Positions 1 to 5,005 of a stretch of 5,005 bases of DNA are shown one piece after another. Made by a program: the position numbers and the translations under genes. A model generated the notes under the pieces. That model saw nothing but the letters and a program-made list of their open reading frames with translations. It was not told the origin of the DNA and did no database searches. The DNA is from an uncultured Clostridia bacterium (GTDB lineage Bacteria; Bacillota; Clostridia; Christensenellales; Aristaeellaceae), in NCBI GenBank assembly GCA_934615145.1, contig CAKTTM010000148.1, forward strand, positions 1 through 5,005, written 5' to 3'. Each line of letters starts with the position of its first letter. Position 1 is the first letter of the stretch.

Positions 1-642
1 CTCATAGACCTTGTAGGGGGTGAAGGCGGGCAGATTGTGCTCGGGGTACATGGCGGGATCGGCCGCGGCTTCCAGCGCGCGCAGGCCGCAGATGTAGATG
101 GACTGGTGATGGCCGTGCTGCGTTCTGACAAAGTTAAAGGGCAGCAGCACCACCTGGGGCCTGTACAGGCGCAGGTAATAGGTCATGCGCTCGGTGACGA
201 AGTCAAAGTCCCACTTCTCCTGGGTCTCTTCCCACATCTTGGAGAAGCCAAAGTCTTTAGACGGCGAGTCAAAGTCTTCGCGCACATAGTCCACCGAGGT
301 GGCCAGCACATCCATCGAGCGGCCCAGCTCCTCTGTGCGCAACACGCCCATGGCGTCGTAGTGCTCAGGACCGATGGCGTTCTGTCCGCCCTGGCCGCGG
401 GTAATGGTGACCAGGTGGGTGGATGTGCCCTTGCCCAGCGCCAGCGCCGCCAGCAGGGCGGAGTTCTCGTCGTCCGGGTGCGCGGCAGTGTTCATGTAGG
501 AGGACAGCGTGGTCAGCGGACGGACGACCTTGATCAGATCGATCAGCCCGGCGTCGGGATCCTGCTCCAGCGCCACATTGACCGCCAGCGCAGAGCCTGT
601 GACAAGCATCAGACAAAGCATCAATGACAATAAGCGTTTCAC
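1..642 (-). CDS. Secreted PIG-L (LmbE-like) family deacetylase, N-terminal part, cut by the window edge
   Basis: Zinc-dependent de-N-acetylase family that removes acyl groups from N-acylated sugars (relatives: MshB, BshB, PIG-L). The reading frame is open from a GTG at 642-640 to the window edge, giving 214 residues with no stop. Residues 1-20 form a signal peptide (basic VKR, a hydrophobic run, then ALA before the predicted cut after Ala20), so the enzyme should be exported. The first metal motif AHPDDE is at residues 54-59 (His55, Asp58), and the HxxH motif is His176-Gly-His-His179, the usual third ligand region. The stretch TRGQGGQN at 81-88, followed by GPE and VLRTEEL, and a later FGFSK segment resemble, from memory, a long-form bacterial PIG-L subfamily of several hundred residues. 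Most of the protein may therefore lie outside the window. GTG is chosen as start because AGGAG lies 6 nt upstream and the signal peptide begins there. It is the fifth gene of the run, 148 nt behind the lyase. The fold is secure; the substrate is unknown. Confidence 0.9.
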   Translation of the reverse strand, partial: MKRLLSLMLCLMLVTGSALAVNVALEQDPDAGLIDLIKVVRPLTTLSSYMNTAAHPDDENSALLAALALGKGTSTHLVTITRGQGGQNAIGPEHYDAMGVLRTEELGRSMDVLATSVDYVREDFDSPSKDFGFSKMWEETQEKWDFDFVTERMTYYLRLYRPQVVLLPFNFVRTQHGHHQSIYICGLRALEAAADPAMYPEHNLPAFTPYKVYE

Positions 643-648
643 GGGGTT

Positions 649-653
649 CTCCT
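649..653 (-). promoter_or_regulatory. Ribosome binding site fixing the GTG start of the PIG-L gene
   Basis: On the minus strand AGGAG is followed by six bases (AACCCC) and then GTG. No ATG in this frame near the start keeps the basic N-terminus of the signal peptide; the first in-frame ATG is codon 8. This site therefore decides the non-ATG start. Confidence 0.7.
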
Positions 654-745
654 CTCGAAATTCATGTGGGTCAGCCTAAGGGGAGCGGCGTGAAACAAAG
701 CCTCCTTTCTATCATCAGAATTGGTATTAGGGTGCATTCAATACA

Positions 746-769
746 GCGCGGCCCCGCGCGGGATTTTTT
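746..769 (+). terminator. GC-rich hairpin followed by T6, terminator-like only on the plus strand
   Basis: GCGCG at 746-750 can pair with CGCGC at 755-759, or CCC with GGG across 753-762. The sequence then continues with A and six T (764-769) on the plus strand. The T-tract is on the strand opposite to the genes; read in the minus direction the hairpin is preceded by A6 and followed by a mixed sequence. It could stop antisense transcripts entering the lyase gene, or act as a weak or attenuating hairpin after the lyase. The stem is short and the loop tight, so a functional role is uncertain. Confidence 0.3.
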
Positions 770-790
770 CTGTTCAGTTGTTGGTGTGTA

Positions 791-2302
791 TCAGTCGTGT
801 AGCAGTTGGTCGATGTCTGCTCTGAGTTGCGTTTGGGCGGCGGCCAGGTGCTGGCGCAGCGCGGCGGAGGCGGGCGCCTGCGCGGCGCGCTGGGCGATCA
901 TCCTGTCCATCTCCTGGATGGCGGGCCCGCCGGTGATGCCGCGGATGGACACGAAGTACTGCGGATCCAGCGCCCGGCGCAGATCCTCGGGGCTGAGTGC
1001 GATCTGGCGGCCCAGCGCCTCCTGCGCCATGGCGGCCAGGGCCTCGGACGTGATGTCCTGCGCGTCCGGCGGCAGGGCGCTTAAGTGCCGCACCAGGCGG
1101 GCGGTCAGGCCGTGGCTCTCGCGAAAGCTAAGGCCAAAGTCGCGCACCAGGGTGTCGGCAAGCTCCGTGGCGGTGATGAAGGCGGCGCCGGCGCGCTGCC
1201 TCAAGTGCTCGGTGTTGACCTGCAGTGTGGCGTAGTTGACCCGCAGCAGGTCCATCACCTTGATCAGGTCCTCACAGGCGCGGTAGAGCGTGGGCTGCAG
1301 ATCCTCCTCGGAATCCACCATGTCGGTCAGCGGCGTGTTGTGCAGCATCTGGTAGACCGTCATCGCCCCGCCCAGCGCGCGCGAGGCGATGGGCCGCGCG
1401 TGTTCCAGGCTTGAAGGGTTGCGCTTTTGCGGCATGATCGACGAGGTCTGCACATAGGGGTCGGCCAAGCGGAAGGCCCCAAACTCCACCGTGCAAAAGT
1501 CCAGCGTGTCCTTGAGCAGGCGCGAGAGCGTCACCGACAGGCTGCCAAGGGCGCCGGCAGCCGCGGTCAGATAGTCTGCCCCCGCGATGCAGTCGTAGCT
1601 GTTTTCCACCAGGCCCTCAAAGCCCATCACGCGGGCGGGGTACTGGCGGTCGATGGGAAAGCCGGTGGTGGTGATGGCGGCAGCGCCCAGGGGCGACAGA
1701 TTGGCCTCGTGATAGGCGGCCTGGGCGCGGACAGCGTCGCGCTGTAGGGCATCATAGGCGGCCAGTATGTAGTGGCCAAGCGTGGTGGGCTGGGCTGGCT
1801 GGGTATGGGTGTATGCCGGCATCAGCTGGGCGCGATGCTCATTGGCAAAGGCCAGCAGCACCTCCAGCAGCTGCTCAAGTGCCTCCAGCAGGCTCAGCAG
1901 ATGCTGGCGCACGCCGATGCGGTACTCGGCCAGGCCCAAGTCATTGCGGCTGCGCGCGGTGTGCAGGCGGCCGGCCAGCTCTTTGCCCACCTTGTCGCCC
2001 AGATCCTGCTCGATCATGAAGAAGAGATCCTCATAGCGGGGGTCATAGGGGCGCTGGGCATAGTCCTCGTGCTTTAAGCTGTCCAGGCCCTTCAAAATGC
2101 TGCGCGCCTCATCGCGGCTCAGCAGGCCCTGGCGCATCAGCATCAGCGCATGCGCGCGGGAGAGATCGATGAAGGTATGGAAATAATAGTCCCGCTGACA
2201 GCTGTAGACGGGGCTGAGCACGCTGCGCGCGAAGGCGGGCGAGGGGAAGCGCAGGCCCTCCTGCTGCTCGACCTGCTGCCTTAAAGTGTTCAAATCTTTC
2301 AT
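791..2302 (-). CDS. Argininosuccinate-lyase-like C-N lyase (aspartase/fumarase superfamily), probably not a true ArgH
   Basis: 503 residues, longer than typical ArgH (about 460). Superfamily members cleave a C-N bond by beta-elimination, usually releasing fumarate, as cytoplasmic homotetramers. Motifs seen: GRLHTARSRND (111-121), THTQPAQ (165-171, acid His166), PLGAAAI (204-210) and SSIMPQKRNP (287-296, base Ser287, carboxylate-binding Lys293 and Asn295), with a C-terminal GGPA at 458-461 like the GGTA of ArgH. The alignment to duck delta-2 crystallin (from memory) is gapless at a constant +4 offset. It shows the argininosuccinate contacts Arg238, Tyr323, Gln328 and Lys331 replaced by Ala242, Asp327, Glu332 and Leu335. 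Chemistry thus looks retained and specificity changed; the EDDS lyase type of ArgH relative is one possible comparison. The start at 2302 is chosen because GGAGG precedes it and ATGA overlaps the amidohydrolase stop; the in-frame upstream extension reads antisense-like and lies inside that gene. No arginine-biosynthesis gene is adjacent. Family very sure, substrate unknown. Confidence 0.93.
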   Translation of the reverse strand: MKDLNTLRQQVEQQEGLRFPSPAFARSVLSPVYSCQRDYYFHTFIDLSRAHALMLMRQGLLSRDEARSILKGLDSLKHEDYAQRPYDPRYEDLFFMIEQDLGDKVGKELAGRLHTARSRNDLGLAEYRIGVRQHLLSLLEALEQLLEVLLAFANEHRAQLMPAYTHTQPAQPTTLGHYILAAYDALQRDAVRAQAAYHEANLSPLGAAAITTTGFPIDRQYPARVMGFEGLVENSYDCIAGADYLTAAAGALGSLSVTLSRLLKDTLDFCTVEFGAFRLADPYVQTSSIMPQKRNPSSLEHARPIASRALGGAMTVYQMLHNTPLTDMVDSEEDLQPTLYRACEDLIKVMDLLRVNYATLQVNTEHLRQRAGAAFITATELADTLVRDFGLSFRESHGLTARLVRHLSALPPDAQDITSEALAAMAQEALGRQIALSPEDLRRALDPQYFVSIRGITGGPAIQEMDRMIAQRAAQAPASAALRQHLAAAQTQLRADIDQLLHD

Positions 2303-3222
2303 GTCGCCTCCACTTGATAGAGCCTGGCCGCGTTGGCGTAGAAGATGGCGTCCACCTCCGCGTCGCTGAAGCCCAGCTCCACACAGTCGCGCAGCTGGCT
2401 GTCCAGGTAGGCGCTGACGATGCCGCGGGGAAAGTTCATCGCGTCGGTGCCAAACAGCACACGCTCCACGCCGATGGTCTGCTTGCACTTCAAAAACATG
2501 TCGCGCACCGTCAGCGGGTAGGGCATGAAGCGCATCCACTGGTTGCTGCCCGAGGTATCGATGTAGACATTGGGGCAGGCCCAGGCCAGGAAGAGCGCCT
2601 CCTGGGGGAAGCCGCAGCCAAAGTGCGGCACGATGAAGGGGATGCGCGGGAAGGCCTTGGCGGCGTCATGGATGCTCATGGGGCTGATGTTGGTGCTGTG
2701 CGCGATGCCGCCTGGGCCGCCCAGGATGCCAAAGTGTATCAGGATGGGCAGGCCGTAATGCTCGGCCACTTCATAGAAGGGGTAGAGCGACTTGTCGCTC
2801 AGCGGCACATCCACCAACGGCGCAAAGGCCTTGAAGCCCCTGAGGCCCAGATGCTCGATGGCATATTCCAGCTGCCGTGGCGCGTCGGGCGCCGTGATGT
2901 CATGGTAGGCCAGGCCGATGAAGCGCTCTGGCGCCATCCTCACGATGCGGCCCATGGCCTCATTGCCGCTGGCGGTGAGGAAGACCATGCGCTCCACGCC
3001 CTTTTGATCCATGTCGGCCAGCCACTGCCGGGCGATCTGCTCGATGTCTGCAAGCGGCGGCTCCGGCGTGGGAAAGCGCCAGGCGCGGCGCCAGTTGTCG
3101 CGCAGCTGGGCGGATTTCTCCGCCACCAGGGCCGCGCGGGCTTCACCATAGACCGAGGCGTAGCTTGGCACGATGGGGTGGCCCGCCACCTCAAAATGGG
3201 CGTGTGAATCGATGATGCGCAT
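2299..3222 (-). CDS. Amidohydrolase_2 family (TIM-barrel) metal-dependent hydrolase or decarboxylase
   Basis: 307 residues, the usual size for this family, with no signal peptide, so cytoplasmic. The beta-strand 1 metal motif is DSHAH at 5-9 (His7, His9). Other expected metal or catalytic residues are His163 in LIHFG, His200 in IVPHFG and Asp260 in LFGTDAMNFPRG; GFKAF at 129-133 and VYIDTSG at 219-225 are also family-like. This is the mono-zinc pattern of ACMSD-type decarboxylases and of related hydrolases (lactonases, amidases), so hydrolysis and decarboxylation are both possible. The start ATG at 3222 is preceded, 5 nt away, by AGGAG, which overlaps the stop codon of the upstream permease. 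An upstream in-frame extension into the permease has no such support. The gene ends in ATGA shared with the lyase, suggesting translational coupling and related roles. Substrate not identifiable from sequence. Confidence 0.93.
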   Translation of the reverse strand: MRIIDSHAHFEVAGHPIVPSYASVYGEARAALVAEKSAQLRDNWRRAWRFPTPEPPLADIEQIARQWLADMDQKGVERMVFLTASGNEAMGRIVRMAPERFIGLAYHDITAPDAPRQLEYAIEHLGLRGFKAFAPLVDVPLSDKSLYPFYEVAEHYGLPILIHFGILGGPGGIAHSTNISPMSIHDAAKAFPRIPFIVPHFGCGFPQEALFLAWACPNVYIDTSGSNQWMRFMPYPLTVRDMFLKCKQTIGVERVLFGTDAMNFPRGIVSAYLDSQLRDCVELGFSDAEVDAIFYANAARLYQVEAT

Positions 3223-3230
3223 GCTCTCTC

Positions 3231-4055
3231 CTATGCCTTCATACCGGACAGGTTGATGCCCTCGATGATCTGCCGCTGGAAGATGATAAACACGATCAGC
3301 ACCGGCAGTGTGCCAAGGGTGGCCGCCGTCATGATGCGCTCCCACTCGGGGTTGTTCTCCGTGGTGAACATGGCCAGGCCCACCGGCAGGGTGACCAGGT
3401 GCGGCTTGCTGACGATGATGACCGGCCAGAGGAAGGCGTTCCAGTTGCCCAGGAAGGTAAAGATGGCCAGTGCTGAGACCGCCGGCAGCACCAGCGGGGT
3501 GGCGATGCGGGAGAAGATGCCAAACTCATTGAGCCCGTCGATGCGCGCGGCCTCCAGCAGTTCATCGGGCACGCCTTCAAAGAATTGCTTCATCATGAAG
3601 ATGCCAAAGGCGGTGATAAGCCCTGGGAACATGATGGACCAGTAGGTGTTGAGCCAGCCCAGCTGCGAGCTCATCAGGTACCAGGGGATGATCAGCATCT
3701 CGGTGGGCACCATGAGGGTGGAGAGTATTAGCACGAAGATGAAGGCCTTGCCGCGAAACTGCATCTTACTGAGTGTATAGCCCACCAGGGAGTCAAAGAA
3801 GAGCACGGAGATGACGACCACCGTGGCAATGCCAAAGGAGTTGGCAAACCAGCGCACAAAGTCGGTGCGCATGAAGACAAAGCTGTAGTTGGCGGTGGTG
3901 GCGGGGTTGGGGATCATGGAAAAGCTGTAGACATCGGCCCCGGTCTTGAGCGAGGTCAGCACCATCCAGACAAAGGGAAAGACCATGGCCACAGCGCCGA
4001 TGGACAGCAGCACATACAGCGGGATTTGGCCGATCCAGCGTTTCTTATTGCTCAT
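3231..4055 (-). CDS. Carbohydrate ABC transporter permease, MalG/LacG/UgpE type
   Basis: 274 residues, normal for this family. It is an inner-membrane subunit that, with its partner, forms the channel of a CUT1-type sugar importer. Hydrophobic segments are near residues 11-33, 71-93, 104-126, 138-156, 188-211 and 242-260, giving about six helices. The cytoplasmic EAA loop that docks on the ATPase is clear: EAARIDG at 168-174, followed by RIATP ending at Pro187. The C-terminus ends in a GMKA tail, and the IIEGINLSG sequence shortly before it is common in MalG-like proteins. It starts 3 nt after the stop of the first permease, with GGAG 9 nt upstream, and is followed 8 nt later by the amidohydrolase. 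The pairing with the partner permease is certain. The transported compound cannot be read from the sequence; carbohydrate or a related polar compound is an inference from family. Confidence 0.95.
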   Translation of the reverse strand: MSNKKRWIGQIPLYVLLSIGAVAMVFPFVWMVLTSLKTGADVYSFSMIPNPATTANYSFVFMRTDFVRWFANSFGIATVVVISVLFFDSLVGYTLSKMQFRGKAFIFVLILSTLMVPTEMLIIPWYLMSSQLGWLNTYWSIMFPGLITAFGIFMMKQFFEGVPDELLEAARIDGLNEFGIFSRIATPLVLPAVSALAIFTFLGNWNAFLWPVIIVSKPHLVTLPVGLAMFTTENNPEWERIMTAATLGTLPVLIVFIIFQRQIIEGINLSGMKA

Positions 4056-4058
4056 GGC

Positions 4059-4955
4059 TTAATACTCCACTTTCTTGGTCACCAGCTTCATCTGGATCAA
4101 TGAAATGATCAGGATGATGGCAAAGAGCAAGACAGTCATCGCGCTGGCGTAGCCCATGTCAAAGGACTTGAAGGCCTTCTGATAGATATAGAGCACCGTC
4201 GACAGCGTGGCATTGAGCGGACCCCCGGTGCCGCCTGGCGATATGGCAAAGACCTGGGTGAAGACCTGCAGGGTCTGTATGCCTGCCATGACGGACAGAT
4301 AGACCAGGGTAGAGTTGAGCAGCGGGATGGTGATGTGGCGGAAGGTGCTCCACTTGCTGGCGCCATCGATGCTGGCCGCCTCGTAGAAGGTGCGGGGTAT
4401 CTGCTTGAGGCCGGCTAAAAAGATGATGATCTGAAAGCCCAGGCCCTGCCAGATGATATTGCTGGCAATGACCGGCAGCGCCTGCTTGGTCGAGTTCATG
4501 AAGGGCTGGGCCGGTATGCCCACGGCGCCCAGGATATTGTTGATCAGCCCCCCGGACTTCATGAACATCCACTTCCAGACGGCTGCCACCGCCACCACCG
4601 AGGTGATGTAGGGGATAAAGTAGAGCGTGCGGAAGAAGCCGGAGCCCTTGTCAATGGCGTTCATCATCAGCGCGATGGACAGGCTCAAAGCAAGCCCTAT
4701 GGGCATGCAAATCAGGATGTACATGAAGGTGTTGCCCAGCGCCTTGTGCAGCGTCTTGTCTGTCAGCATGCGCTCAAAGTTGGCCAGGCCCACAAAGGGC
4801 TTCTCTTTGGAGAAGATGTCCCACTCCAGCAGGGAGATATGGAAGGAGGAGAAGACCGGGTAGATCCTGATCCACAGGAAAAACATCATGGGAATGGCCA
4901 GGAAAGCATAGGCCCAGATCGCCTGGCGCCTCCTTAAGGGTGACATGCGTGCCAT
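4059..4955 (-). CDS. Carbohydrate ABC transporter permease, MalF/LacF/UgpA type
   Basis: 298 residues. It is the first permease of the pair, inner membrane, with a short basic N-terminus (MSPLRRR) before the first helix (about 13-35). Further hydrophobic segments lie near 73-99, 110-130, 160-182, 212-238 and 269-289. The EAA loop reads YEAASIDGAS at 191-200, followed by ITIPL ending at Leu212, as expected for contact with an ATPase such as MsmX/UgpC. ATG at 4955 is chosen: AGGAGG lies 5 nt upstream, while a second ATG at 4946 has no comparable site. It should be preceded by a solute-binding protein gene, which would lie beyond the right edge of the window. The GC-rich hairpin region precedes it. 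Family very sure; substrate unknown. Confidence 0.95.
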   Translation of the reverse strand: MARMSPLRRRQAIWAYAFLAIPMMFFLWIRIYPVFSSFHISLLEWDIFSKEKPFVGLANFERMLTDKTLHKALGNTFMYILICMPIGLALSLSIALMMNAIDKGSGFFRTLYFIPYITSVVAVAAVWKWMFMKSGGLINNILGAVGIPAQPFMNSTKQALPVIASNIIWQGLGFQIIIFLAGLKQIPRTFYEAASIDGASKWSTFRHITIPLLNSTLVYLSVMAGIQTLQVFTQVFAISPGGTGGPLNATLSTVLYIYQKAFKSFDMGYASAMTVLLFAIILIISLIQMKLVTKKVEY

Positions 4956-4960
4956 GGGAT

Positions 4961-4966
4961 CCTCCT
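4961..4966 (-). promoter_or_regulatory. Ribosome binding site AGGAGG of the first permease
   Basis: A perfect AGGAGG lies 5 nt before the ATG at 4955, and 4 nt after a C-rich stretch that can pair with the G10 run upstream. The hairpin could limit access to it. Confidence 0.75.
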
Positions 4967-4970
4967 GACT

Positions 4971-5005
4971 GGGGGGGCGGGGCGGGGACCTGAGGCCCCC
5001 CCCCC
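4971..5005 (-). promoter_or_regulatory. GC-rich leader able to fold into a G10/C-rich hairpin before the first permease
   Basis: On the minus strand the leader reads G10, an 8-nt loop (CCTCAGGT), then C4-G-C4-G-C7. The G run can pair with the C runs, about ten pairs with two bulged G residues, forming a stable stem that ends close to the ribosome binding site. On the plus strand the same region carries G7-C-G4-C-G4 (4971-4987), which fits a G-quadruplex motif. The window ends inside the C10 run (plus strand), so its full length is unknown. A hairpin between a binding-protein gene and its permeases often limits permease expression relative to the binding protein, but that is inference here. 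Confidence 0.4.

Noticed and set aside
37..627. 196-codon open frame on the plus strand opposite the PIG-L gene
   Set aside because: The opposite strand carries a signal peptide, AHPDDE and HxxH. This frame has no recognisable domain and is explained as a shadow.
711..741. Possible promoter for the PIG-L gene: TTGAAT (736-741) and GATGAT (711-716) on the minus strand
   Set aside because: Each box matches the consensus at only four of six positions and the 19-nt spacing is long. Not strong enough to call.
624..1235. 203-codon plus-strand frame spanning the intergenic gap and the lyase 3' end
   Set aside because: Arg/Ser/Ala-rich shadow translation, no motif, and it crosses the T6 hairpin.
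2303..2539. N-terminal extension of the lyase to an ATG at 2539
   Set aside because: These 79 extra codons lie inside the amidohydrolase gene and translate to an Arg/Ala/Gly-rich non-family sequence. ATG at 2302 has GGAGG and gives a family-like N-terminus.
2314..3207. 297-codon open frame on the plus strand opposite the amidohydrolase
   Set aside because: It is the antisense shadow of a high-GC gene: composition rich in His, Ala, Gly, Arg and Val, no motif, no ribosome binding site. The minus frame has full family motifs.
3223..3345. N-terminal extension of the amidohydrolase to an ATG at 3345
   Set aside because: It overlaps the permease gene and puts 41 unrelated residues before the beta-strand 1 metal motif, which normally lies at the very N-terminus.
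1..5005. Search for tRNA genes, CRISPR repeats, insertion-sequence ends and long direct repeats
   Set aside because: Nothing was seen by eye: nearly the whole window is explained by the five genes, and no repeated spacer pattern or transposase motif is present.

Overview
The window is one stretch of high-GC bacterial DNA carrying five genes, all on the minus strand, so the order of expression runs from the right edge to the left. Every start has a recognisable Shine-Dalgarno sequence (AGGAG, AGGAGG or GGAGG). The first transporter permease, the GTG-started deacetylase and the tight spacing are typical of a bacterial catabolic operon. The strong AGGAGG-type sites, the LacF/LacG-type sugar permease pair and the short hydrophobic signal peptide suggest a high-GC member of the Bacillota (Clostridia-like). 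Chloroflexota or other phyla cannot be excluded from 5 kb, so this assignment is tentative.

Layout from right to left: (1) a G/C homopolymer leader at 4971-5005 that can fold into a strong hairpin just before the first ribosome binding site; (2) two carbohydrate-type ABC transporter permeases (4059-4955 and 3231-4055), 3 nt apart; (3) an amidohydrolase_2-family metal-dependent hydrolase or decarboxylase (2299-3222), 8 nt after the second permease; (4) an argininosuccinate-lyase-like enzyme (791-2302) whose start overlaps the previous stop by 4 nt; (5) a 148-nt gap with a GC-rich hairpin; (6) the first 214 codons of a secreted PIG-L-type deacetylase (1-642), running off the left edge.

Taken together this looks like an uptake and breakdown operon. 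A secreted deacetylase may trim an N-acyl group from an amino-sugar-like compound, the ABC system imports the product, and two cytoplasmic enzymes (an amidohydrolase and a fumarate-releasing C-N lyase) process it. The lyase is the most interesting gene. It keeps the catalytic residues of the argininosuccinate lyase/fumarase superfamily but has lost four residues that contact argininosuccinate, so it probably acts on a different N-substituted aspartate/succinate-type substrate. The solute-binding protein and ATPase expected for the transporter are not in the window. No RNA genes, CRISPR arrays or mobile elements were seen.
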